Shown: positions 35,571 to 42,661 of the stretch, one piece after another
Layout: each line of letters starts with the position of its first letter
Numbering within the stretch: position 1 is the stretch's first letter
Source: Rhodospirillales bacterium 24-66-33
GTDB lineage: Bacteria > Pseudomonadota > Alphaproteobacteria > Reyranellales > Reyranellaceae
Assembly: GCA_002281855.1 (NCBI GenBank)
Contig: NCHQ01000011.1
Location: forward strand, 83,824-147,823
Reading direction: 5' to 3'
DNA length: 64,000 nucleotides
Made by a program: the position numbers and the translations under genes
Notes under the pieces: generated by a model
The model's input: the letters and a program-made list of their open reading frames with translations, nothing else
Told to the model about the DNA's origin: nothing
Databases searched by the model: none

Positions 35571-36701
35571 ATGACCGAGCGTATTTTCCGTTATCTCCGC
35601 GAGCAGCAGCCCGAGACGCCGTGCCTCGTGATCGACCTCGACGTGGTCGAGAACAACTTCCGCCGCATGCGCGAGCTGCTGCCGACGGCGCACATCTTCT
35701 ACGCCGTGAAAGCCAACCCGGCCGCACAGGTGCTGGCTCGGCTGGCCTCGGCGGGTTCCAAGTTCGACACGGCGAGCCGCGGCGAGATCGAGATGATCCA
35801 GGCGACCGGCGTCGCGATGGACCGCGTCTCCTTCGGCAACACGATCAAGAAGGAAAAGGACATCGCCTGGGCCTACCAGCAGGGCGTCCGCCTGTTCGCC
35901 TTCGACAGCGAGGCAGAGCTGCAGAAGCTCGCCCGCGTGGCGCCGGGCGCCCGCGTGTTCTGCCGCGTGCTGGTCGATTGCGGCGGCGCCGAATGGCCGC
36001 TCAGCAAGAAGTTCGGCTGCGCGCCCGAGATGGCGAAGGACCTGCTGCGCAAGGCCAAGGACTGGGGCCTCGACGCCTACGGCATCTCCTTCCATGTCGG
36101 CAGCCAACAGACCGACCTCGACCAGTGGGACAGGGCGCTGGGCCAGGTCTCGCAGATGTTCTTTGCCCTCGCCGAGGCCGGCGTCGACCTGCGCATGGTC
36201 AATCTGGGCGGCGGCTTCCCGGCGCGCTATCGCTCCGAGGTGAGCGGCATCGAGGCCTATTGCGACGCCGTGACCCGCGCGCTGGTGCGCCACTTCGGCA
36301 ACCGCATGCCCGAGGTCATCATCGAGCCGGGCCGCTCCATGGTGGGCGATGCCGGCGTGATCCAGAGCGAGGTCGTGCTGGTCTCGCGCAAGGCAGCCGG
36401 CGACCGCAAGCGCTGGGTCTACCTCGACATCGGCAAGTTCTCGGGCCTCGCCGAGACGATGGACGAGAGCATCAAGTATCGGCTGCGTACGCCCGGCGAG
36501 GGCACGCGCATGGGCCCGGTCGTGCTGGCCGGCCCGACCTGCGATTCGGCCGATATCCTCTATGAAAAGACGGAGTACAAAATGCCTCTGTCCCTGAAGT
36601 CGGGCGACAAGGTCGAGATCCTCTCGACCGGCGCCTACACGACGACCTACTCCTCGGTCGCGTTCAACGGCTTCGCACCGCTCAAGGCGGTCTGCATCTG
36701 A
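35571..36701 (+). CDS. Ornithine/lysine decarboxylase, fold type III
   Basis: A 376-residue PLP-dependent decarboxylase of the eukaryotic-ODC-like family. PLP lysine is Lys47 in FYAVKANP; other landmarks are GISFHVGSQ, the phosphate-binding NLGGGFP, EPGRSM and the active-site cysteine in GPTCDSADIL. It makes putrescine from ornithine (or cadaverine from lysine). The next gene uses putrescine to make homospermidine, so ornithine is the likely main substrate. A long structured leader with a candidate peptide precedes it and a rho-independent terminator follows. Confidence 0.9.
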   Translation: MTERIFRYLREQQPETPCLVIDLDVVENNFRRMRELLPTAHIFYAVKANPAAQVLARLASAGSKFDTASRGEIEMIQATGVAMDRVSFGNTIKKEKDIAWAYQQGVRLFAFDSEAELQKLARVAPGARVFCRVLVDCGGAEWPLSKKFGCAPEMAKDLLRKAKDWGLDAYGISFHVGSQQTDLDQWDRALGQVSQMFFALAEAGVDLRMVNLGGGFPARYRSEVSGIEAYCDAVTRALVRHFGNRMPEVIIEPGRSMVGDAGVIQSEVVLVSRKAAGDRKRWVYLDIGKFSGLAETMDESIKYRLRTPGEGTRMGPVVLAGPTCDSADILYEKTEYKMPLSLKSGDKVEILSTGAYTTTYSSVAFNGFAPLKAVCI

Positions 36702-36728
36702 ACTGACACAATTCGGGCGTACGGAACG

Positions 36729-36762
36729 ACGGGGCCTTGAGAAAGGCCCCGTTGCTGTTTTT
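36729..36762 (+). terminator. Rho-independent terminator between odc and hss
   Basis: A perfect 10-base-pair stem ACGGGGCCTT/AAGGCCCCGT (36729-36738 and 36743-36752) with a GAGA loop is followed by TTGCTGTTTTT. It lies 28 bases after the decarboxylase stop and 35 bases before the homospermidine synthase start. It would end most decarboxylase transcripts or lower read-through into hss. An hss start codon inside this stem is thereby ruled out. Confidence 0.85.
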
Positions 36763-36796
36763 ACTGACTGCTCAACAAAGGAACGGGGACGCTGAA

Positions 36797-38239
36797 ATGG
36801 CGAAGAAGACTGCGCGCAAGCCCTCGACGAAGAAGTACCTCGATTTCCATGGCCGCATGGTCATGGTGGGCTTCGGCTCGATCGGCCAGGGCGTGCTGCC
36901 GCTGATCCTCCGCCATATCGGCATCAAGCCCGAGCAGATCACCATCATCACCGACGACATGCGCGGCGGTGAGGACGAGGCCGAGCGCTTCGGTGTCGAG
37001 TTCGTCGAGAAGCGCCTGACCGAGTCCAACGTCCGCTCGACCCTCGACAACCGGCTGGGCCAGGGCGATTTCCTGGTCAATCTCTCGGTCGAGGTCGCCT
37101 CGACCGCGCTGATCGAGCTCTGCCAGAAGAAGGGCGTCCTCTATCTCGATACCTGTATCGAGCCGTGGCCGGGTGGCTATTCCGATCCCAACCTCTCGGT
37201 CTCGCGCCGCTCGAACTACGCGCTGCGCGACACGATGATGAAGCTCAAGGCCCGTCACAAGGGCGGCTCGACCGCGGTGGTCGCGCATGGCGCCAATCCG
37301 GGCCTGGTCTCGCACTTCGCCAAGCAGGCTCTGGTGAACGTCGCCCGCGACACCGGCCTGAAGACGGCCGTGCCGACCACGCGCGAAGGCTGGGGCAAGC
37401 TCGCCCAGCGCCTGGGCGTGAAGGTGATCCACATCGCCGAGCGCGACACACAGGTCTCGCCGAAGCCGAAGGAGGTGGGCGAGTTCGTCAACACCTGGTC
37501 GATCGACGGCTTCGTCTCCGAGGGCGGCCAGCCGGCCGAGATGGGCTGGGGCACGCACGAGAAGACGCTGCCGCCGGACGGCAAGCGCCACACGTTCGGC
37601 TGCGACGCCGCGATCTACCTGAACCGCCCGGGCCTGCTGACCCAGGTGCGCACCTGGACGCCGATCGAGGGGCCGTTCCACGGCTACATCATCACGCACA
37701 ACGAATCGATTTCGATCGCCGACTACCTGACGGTGCATGACGGCAAGAAGGCCGTCTATCGCCCGACCGTGCACTACGCCTATCACCCGTGCGACCAGGC
37801 GATCATGTCGATGCACGAACTGGCGGGTAAGAACCTGAAGCAGCAGAAGCGCCAGCGCCTGATCGTCGAGGAGGTGACGTCGGGCCGCGACGAGCTCGGC
37901 GTGCTGCTGATGGGCCACAAGAAGGGTGCCTACTGGTACGGCTCGCAGATCGACATCAACGAGGCGCGCAAGCTCGCGCCCTACAACAACGCGACCTCGA
38001 TCCAGGTCGTGGCGCCGGTGCTCTCGGGCATCATCTGGGCGCTCGAGAACCCGAACGAGGGCATCGTCGAAGCCGACGAGATGGACTTCCAGCGCAACCT
38101 GGAGATCTGCATGCCCTATCTCGGACCGGTCGTCGGCAAGTACAGCGACTGGACCCCGCTGCAAGGCCGCGGCGACCTCTTCCCCGAGGATCTCGACAAG
38201 TCCGACCCCTGGCAGTTCAAGAACTTCCGGGTGGTGTGA
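36797..38239 (+). CDS. hss: Homospermidine synthase
   Basis: A 480-residue NAD-dependent enzyme that joins two putrescines to sym-homospermidine (or uses spermidine), the main long polyamine of many alphaproteobacteria. The N-terminal Rossmann motif GFGSIGQGVLPLI is near residue 26, and the family segments CIEPWPGGY, AHGANPGLVSHF and THNESISIADYLT are intact. The first residues are lysine-rich (MAKKTARKPSTKK). The start at 36797 avoids the terminator stem. The upstream decarboxylase supplies the substrate. A decayed copy of the 3' third lies 600 bases downstream. Confidence 0.95.
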   Translation: MAKKTARKPSTKKYLDFHGRMVMVGFGSIGQGVLPLILRHIGIKPEQITIITDDMRGGEDEAERFGVEFVEKRLTESNVRSTLDNRLGQGDFLVNLSVEVASTALIELCQKKGVLYLDTCIEPWPGGYSDPNLSVSRRSNYALRDTMMKLKARHKGGSTAVVAHGANPGLVSHFAKQALVNVARDTGLKTAVPTTREGWGKLAQRLGVKVIHIAERDTQVSPKPKEVGEFVNTWSIDGFVSEGGQPAEMGWGTHEKTLPPDGKRHTFGCDAAIYLNRPGLLTQVRTWTPIEGPFHGYIITHNESISIADYLTVHDGKKAVYRPTVHYAYHPCDQAIMSMHELAGKNLKQQKRQRLIVEEVTSGRDELGVLLMGHKKGAYWYGSQIDINEARKLAPYNNATSIQVVAPVLSGIIWALENPNEGIVEADEMDFQRNLEICMPYLGPVVGKYSDWTPLQGRGDLFPEDLDKSDPWQFKNFRVV

Positions 38240-38393
38240 GCGAGCGTTTCATCGGCGCTCGACTCTGGGTGACGAGGCGGCTCGCCAACTCGCCTGCCAG
38301 GACGAACTTTCAGGTCGTGTCGTTACGCAGGGCGCATATCTTGCTCGATGTATCCGACAGGGCCTGCGGACTGAGATGCGAGGGCGGGAGACA

Positions 38394-38774
38394 ATGAGCG
38401 ACGCGCAAAAAGTCGACTACGAATTCCTGTTGCGTTCCAATCTTGAGCGCGTTTTCAGCGAGCGTGACGCTTCGAAGCGCGCGGCTGCCGTTGCCGAGCT
38501 CTTCGTGGCGGAGCCGGTGATGTACGAACCCGATAACGTGGTGACGGGGCGCACGGCGATCTCCGATGTTGCGGGCAAGCTGTTGGAGCAATTCGGGCCC
38601 TCGTTCAGCTTCGCGGCTTCTGCGCCGGCCGTTGGACATCACGGAATGGGAAGCCTGCGCTGGCAAGCCGGGCCCAAGGATGGTCCTGTTACTGTGACAG
38701 GAACGGACATTGCAGAAGTCGAGAATGGCAAGATCTCTCGACTTTGGGTCTTGCTTGATCCGCCAACGACATGA
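38394..38774 (+). CDS. NTF2/SnoaL-like hypothetical protein
   Basis: A 126-residue protein with the pattern of the NTF2-like (SnoaL) fold: an N-terminal helix (YEFLLRSNLERVFSERD), a short acidic segment FVAEPVMYEPDNVVTGR, and C-terminal strands (TVTGTDIAEVENGKISRLWVLLD) typical of the family. Such proteins include isomerases, hydrolases and orphan proteins. Start ATG 38394 is preferred because the frame upstream runs inside hss. It lies between hss and the hss remnant and could have moved in with the duplication. The function is unknown. Confidence 0.7.
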   Translation: MSDAQKVDYEFLLRSNLERVFSERDASKRAAAVAELFVAEPVMYEPDNVVTGRTAISDVAGKLLEQFGPSFSFAASAPAVGHHGMGSLRWQAGPKDGPVTVTGTDIAEVENGKISRLWVLLDPPTT

Positions 38775-38822
38775 CTGCCCAGGGACGTTCCGTCTTAACT
38801 TCGATCATCCCATCTCATCCCT
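38775..38822. other. Short spacer before the hss remnant
   Basis: Forty-eight bases with no recognisable signal separate the NTF2-like gene from the start of similarity to hss. Confidence 0.5.
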
Positions 38823-39059
38823 GAGCACGAGGCGCACAAGCTCGCGCCTTGCAACAACGAGCCCTCGATCCAGGTCGTGGCGCCGGTGCTCTCGGGCATC
38901 ATCTGGGCGCTGGAGCATCCCAACGAGGGCATCGTCGAGGCCGGCGGGAGGCGCTTCCAGCGCAACCTCGAGATCTGCATGCGCTATCTCGGCCCGGTCG
39001 TCGGCAAGTAGAGCGACTGGACCCCACTGCAGGGCCGCGGCGAACTCTTCCCCGATGGG
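38823..39059 (+). pseudogene. Decayed duplicate of the 3' part of homospermidine synthase
   Basis: These 237 bases translate in one frame to 79 codons that align without gaps to residues 387-465 of the intact homospermidine synthase upstream (37955-38191): the copy reads SIQVVAPVLSGIIWALE and SDWTPLQGRG like the original. A TAG at 39009-39011 replaces the tyrosine codon of GKYSDW. Several other substitutions change conserved residues (for example PYNN to PCNN and EADEMD to EAGGRR). There is no start and no N-terminal part. Identity is high at DNA level but diverged, so this is an old or imported partial duplicate, not a sequencing repeat. Confidence 0.9.
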
Positions 39060-39251
39060 GCTCGCTTCTCACGCCGCAGACGCGTCCCCTTGCCGAGGTG
39101 TCATCTAGGGCCGATATGGGTCTACGGCTACGGTCGCCCCTCTGCCCACCGGAAGATCTCGGGCAGAAAATTCCTGGCGAGCAAGGCAAGCCTCCATGCT
39201 GCGGCCTGCCGAGACCACATTCAGTCGAGTTCCCTTAGCGGAGTATCACAC
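39060..39251. other. Spacer between hss remnant and decarboxylase gene
   Basis: This 192-base stretch has no supported gene. It contains one inverted repeat TCTGCCC (39141-39147) and GGGCAGA (39161-39167) followed by AAA, and presumably the promoter of the thiamine-diphosphate enzyme. No clear -35/-10 pair was recognised. Confidence 0.4.
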
Positions 39252-40928
39252 ATGGCTCAGCCTACCGTCGCCCAATACACCCTTGCTCGCCTCGCGCAGC
39301 TCGGCATAGACCGCATCTTCGGCGTCCCGGGCGACTATGCTTTTGCAGTCGACGATGCTGCCGAGAAGGTGCCGGGCCTGTCGTGGGTCGGATGCGCCAA
39401 TGAGCTGAACGCCGCCTATGCCGCCGATGGCTACGCCCGCGTGCGCGGCGCGGCGATTCTGTCGACCACCTACGGCGTCGGTGAACTGTCTGCGCTCAAT
39501 GGCGTGATGGGCAGCCGGGCGCACCGCCTGCCGGTGTTCCACCTCGTCGGCATGCCGAGCCAGCGTATCCAGCATCTCGGCCTGCTCACTCATCACAATC
39601 TCGGCGACACGGTTTACGACCGCTTTCAGCCGCTGTCGGGCGCTGCCTGCTGCGTCATCGCAAACCTGACGCCGGACAACTGCATCGACGAGATGGAGCG
39701 CGTGATCCGCGAGGCGCTGCGCCAGAGCCTGCCGGCTTACATCGCTATCTCCCAGGTCAACGGCAACATGCCGGTCGTCGGCACGCCTGTGGAAGGCAAG
39801 AAGCTGTCCGCTGTGAAGCGCCAGGGGAGCGTGCCGACGGAGCTCGAGGCGGCAGTGGCGACCATCCTCTCCCGCATCGCCGCGGCCAGGAACCCGGTGG
39901 CGATCGTGACCCATCTCGTGGCACGCTACGGTGTCGCCGCCCGTGCGACCGAGTTCGTAAAGCGCTCCAACCTGCCGTTTGCGCTGATGCCCAACGACAA
40001 GGGCACGATGGACGAGTCGCTGCCCCAGTACATGGGGCTGTACAGCGGCATCTGGTCGAGTTCACCTGCGGTCTGCGAGGCTGTCGAAGCAGCCGACCTG
40101 ATCGTCGATGTCGGCGGCTTGCTCACGCATGAGCTCAACACCGGCATGTGGACCAGTGTGCCGAAGCAAGAGCGCATCCTGTCGATCCAGGACAACTGGG
40201 TGCGCGCGGGTGACAAGGTGTTCCTGAACGTGGCGATCGAGGACGTGCTGGCGGCGCTGGCCGCCAGGGTGCCGACGCGCGAGGGCGCCAACTTGGTGAA
40301 GGTCGAGCAGCTTCCCGTGGTAGGTACGGGCGCCGACACTCTGTCCTCCGATGCGTTCTACCCGCGCCTTCAGCGCGCGTTGCGTCAGGGTGACTCGCTG
40401 GTCATCGAGACCGGCACCTGCATGACCCGCCTCAACCGCATGCTGCTTCCGGCCGGTGTGTCGGCCGAAGGACAGGGCCTGTGGGGTTCGATCGGCTGGG
40501 CGACCCCCGCCTGCATGGGCGTCGAGATGGCAAAGACCTCGGGCCGGACCTGGATGGTGACGGGCGACGGGTCGCACCAGCTGACCCTCAATGAACTGGC
40601 CGTGATGGGCCGCTACAAGACGAAGCCCGTGATCTTCGTGCTGAACAACGGCCTGTACGGCGTCGAGGACGTGATCAGCGAGCGCGGACATCCCTACGAC
40701 GACCTTGCGAAGGTCAACTACCACCTGCTGCCGCAGGCCTTTGGCTGCGAGGGCTGGCTGACGGCGAAGGTGACGACGGTGGCAGAACTCGACAATGCGT
40801 TGGACCGTATCGAGGCGCACGACGGCGCTGCCTATATCGAGGTCATGATTCCGGGCGAGGAAAGCCAGCCCTTGCCCGAGTCGATCATCGACCGGGCCTA
40901 CAAGCTCCGCACGCCCTCCGCAGGCTAG
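39252..40928 (+). CDS. Pyruvate/indolepyruvate decarboxylase (ThDP-dependent)
   Basis: A 558-residue thiamine-diphosphate enzyme of the non-oxidative 2-oxoacid decarboxylase group. The catalytic glutamate is in CANELNAAYAADGYAR (about residue 50), the paired histidines in LLTHHNLGD, and the ThDP motif runs from GDGSHQL to NNGLYG. A glutamate follows in GVEDVI, as in pyruvate decarboxylase. It would turn pyruvate to acetaldehyde or indolepyruvate to indoleacetaldehyde. The gene stands alone behind the polyamine region. Pyruvate and indolepyruvate cannot be told apart by eye. Start ATG 39252 matches the family start. Confidence 0.87.
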   Translation: MAQPTVAQYTLARLAQLGIDRIFGVPGDYAFAVDDAAEKVPGLSWVGCANELNAAYAADGYARVRGAAILSTTYGVGELSALNGVMGSRAHRLPVFHLVGMPSQRIQHLGLLTHHNLGDTVYDRFQPLSGAACCVIANLTPDNCIDEMERVIREALRQSLPAYIAISQVNGNMPVVGTPVEGKKLSAVKRQGSVPTELEAAVATILSRIAAARNPVAIVTHLVARYGVAARATEFVKRSNLPFALMPNDKGTMDESLPQYMGLYSGIWSSSPAVCEAVEAADLIVDVGGLLTHELNTGMWTSVPKQERILSIQDNWVRAGDKVFLNVAIEDVLAALAARVPTREGANLVKVEQLPVVGTGADTLSSDAFYPRLQRALRQGDSLVIETGTCMTRLNRMLLPAGVSAEGQGLWGSIGWATPACMGVEMAKTSGRTWMVTGDGSHQLTLNELAVMGRYKTKPVIFVLNNGLYGVEDVISERGHPYDDLAKVNYHLLPQAFGCEGWLTAKVTTVAELDNALDRIEAHDGAAYIEVMIPGEESQPLPESIIDRAYKLRTPSAG

Positions 40929-40990
40929 GCGATCGCCAGCGCAGGCGAGCCGCAGGAGCTTTCCTGAAGACGCACCAGCACCATGTGAAA

Positions 40991-41013
40991 TTGCGACCCG
41001 TTCGCAATTGCGA
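40991..41013. promoter_or_regulatory. Fur-like iron box upstream of the ECF sigma gene
   Basis: Three alternating copies of TTGCGA lie in a row: TTGCGA (40991-40996), TCGCAA (41002-41007) and TTGCGA (41008-41013). The last two form a perfect 12-base palindrome TCGCAATTGCGA. The first two form a second palindrome with a 5-base spacer. The site is 37-59 bases ahead of the GTG start of an iron-type sigma factor. Tandem overlapping palindromes of this kind resemble alphaproteobacterial Fur sites. Binding has not been shown. Confidence 0.55.
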
Positions 41014-41049
41014 TACACCTGATCGCTGGTCAGGCCTTCGAGTGCGCTG

Positions 41050-41559
41050 GTGTCTTCTGAAACGACGGATCTCTACATCGAGCATCGCGGTGCGCTGATC
41101 GAATACGCAGCGGCGATCGTCGGCTCCAAGGCGCTTGCCGAGGATGTCGTCCAGGAGGCGTGGCTGCGTTTCAACGGCGCCTGGAGTGGGCGTTTTCTGC
41201 ACGATCCGGTGAGCTATCTGTACCGGATCGTCCGCAACCTGGCGCTCGACGGAAGACGGAAGGCGGCCCGCGAGAGCCGCGTCTTCGCCCCGCAGGCCGA
41301 TCGGGCGACGGTCGAGGAGCGTCCGTCGAGCAGCCCGTCGCCGGAGGCCCATTCCCTGCATCGCGAGCAACTCGCGATACTCAACGAAGCGCTCGCGGAA
41401 CTGCCGGAGCGCACGCGGATCGCGCTGCGGATGTACCGGCTCGAGGATGCGAGACTGAAGGACATCGCGGCCCATCTCGGCATCTCGATCGGTCTCGCCC
41501 ACAAGCTGGTCGTGCAGGGCGTTCGACATTGTCAGAAGCATCTCGACCGCAGAAATTGA
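41050..41559 (+). CDS. FecI-type ECF sigma factor
   Basis: A 169-residue extracytoplasmic-function sigma factor. Region 2 includes YAAAIVGSKALAEDVVQEAW, and region 4 includes ELPERTRIALRMYRLEDAR with a helix-turn-helix DIAAHLGISIGLAHKLV. It is followed by a FecR-like anti-sigma factor and a TonB-dependent receptor with an N-terminal signalling domain, the standard cell-surface signalling set for iron uptake. Start is a GTG at 41050. Transcription of the receptor is expected to depend on this sigma factor. Confidence 0.9.
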   Translation: MSSETTDLYIEHRGALIEYAAAIVGSKALAEDVVQEAWLRFNGAWSGRFLHDPVSYLYRIVRNLALDGRRKAARESRVFAPQADRATVEERPSSSPSPEAHSLHREQLAILNEALAELPERTRIALRMYRLEDARLKDIAAHLGISIGLAHKLVVQGVRHCQKHLDRRN

Positions 41560-41608
41560 CGCTCCGAGTAATCCTTGAAAATTTCGAATGCCGGGCGTTT
41601 AGAAGTAC

Positions 41609-42571
41609 ATGGCGGTGACATCCGAGGCTGATCGCGAACGTGCATCCGACGAAGCGGCCGAGTGGCTGGTCCGTTTGCGCGAGGCGCCGGACGACCGGGA
41701 CATCGAAGCTCGTTTTGCGGCCTGGCGGGCTGCCGCGCCCGCCCACGAAACCGCCTGGACCGAGATATCGCAGACCTTCGAGTTGATCGGCGAACCGCTC
41801 GCTCGGCGCCCGCAGGCGGACGCCGAGCCGGCCCCCCGGCTCCGGCCGAAACGCGTGCCCGGCCTGCTCGCCGCCGGTGCCGGGATCGCGCTGGCCGCCT
41901 TCGCTGCGGCGCTCTTCCTGCCGGGATGGATGCTCAGGCTGGAGGCGGACTTCGCGACCGCGGCCGGCGAGTGGCGTGAAGTGAAACTGGCGGACGGAAG
42001 CTCCGTCGAACTCGCGCCCCTGAGCGGTATCGACGTGTCGCTGAAGGAAGGGCGGCGGGAAGTGCGCCTCCTGGCGGGGCAGGCGTTCTTTCGGGTGACT
42101 CCCGACCCCGAGCGTCCGTTCCAGGTGGAAGCGAAGGACGTGCGCGCCACCGTGCTCGGCACGGCGTTCGAGGTTCGGCTGGACGGGACGGAGACTGCCG
42201 TCGCGGTCGCGGAAGGCCGTGTTCGCGTCGATCATGGCGCTCTTTCACGCGTCCTGGTCGCCGGGCGCTGGCTCCAGGTCGAGGCCACGGGCGGGCTGCG
42301 CGACGGCATTCGAGCCGAGAGCGAGATCGGCCTGTGGCGACACGGCGAGATCGTCGCCCACGATCAACCCATTGCCAATGTGGTGAAGGAGCTTCGTCCC
42401 TACTTCAACGGCGTGATCGTCATCGCCAGCGACTCGGTTGCCCGGCGGCGCGTGACCGGCGTCTATCGGTTGCATGAACCCGTCGAGGCCCTGCGTGCCC
42501 TGGGCCGCGCTCACGGCGACATCGCCGTGACGCAGGTGTCGCCATGGCTCGTCATCGTCTCGGCCAACTGA
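41609..42571 (+). CDS. FecR-like anti-sigma factor / signal transducer
   Basis: A 320-residue inner-membrane protein. A cytoplasmic N-terminal sigma-binding domain (EAAEWLVRLREAPDDRDIEARFAAW) is followed by one membrane helix near residues 86-108 (GLLAAGAGIALAAFAAALF), then the periplasmic FecR domain (WREVKLADGSSVELAP) and a C-terminal domain that meets the receptor. It controls the adjacent ECF sigma factor in response to ligand-bound receptor. The gene lies between the sigma factor and the receptor, 49 bases after the former. Confidence 0.9.
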   Translation: MAVTSEADRERASDEAAEWLVRLREAPDDRDIEARFAAWRAAAPAHETAWTEISQTFELIGEPLARRPQADAEPAPRLRPKRVPGLLAAGAGIALAAFAAALFLPGWMLRLEADFATAAGEWREVKLADGSSVELAPLSGIDVSLKEGRREVRLLAGQAFFRVTPDPERPFQVEAKDVRATVLGTAFEVRLDGTETAVAVAEGRVRVDHGALSRVLVAGRWLQVEATGGLRDGIRAESEIGLWRHGEIVAHDQPIANVVKELRPYFNGVIVIASDSVARRRVTGVYRLHEPVEALRALGRAHGDIAVTQVSPWLVIVSAN

Positions 42572-42589
42572 AGAAATTCGCCGACATTA

Positions 42590-42605
42590 CTTTTCCCGTG
42601 AAAAG
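42590..42605. promoter_or_regulatory. Inverted repeat between fecR-like and receptor genes
   Basis: A perfect inverted repeat CTTTTC-CCGT-GAAAAG lies in the 90-base gap ahead of the receptor gene. It has no T tail, so it is more likely a DNA site or RNA hairpin than a terminator. The receptor promoter for the ECF sigma factor should also lie in this gap. Confidence 0.4.
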
Positions 42606-42661
42606 TCGAAGAGCGCCGACGTTCTCCTCGCACGGGATCGCGCTTCACGGCGCAGGCACGA

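Noticed and set aside
36737..36796. An earlier in-frame start for homospermidine synthase
   Set aside because: The start would lie inside the terminator stem at 36729-36752 and add a hydrophobic stretch with no counterpart in the family.
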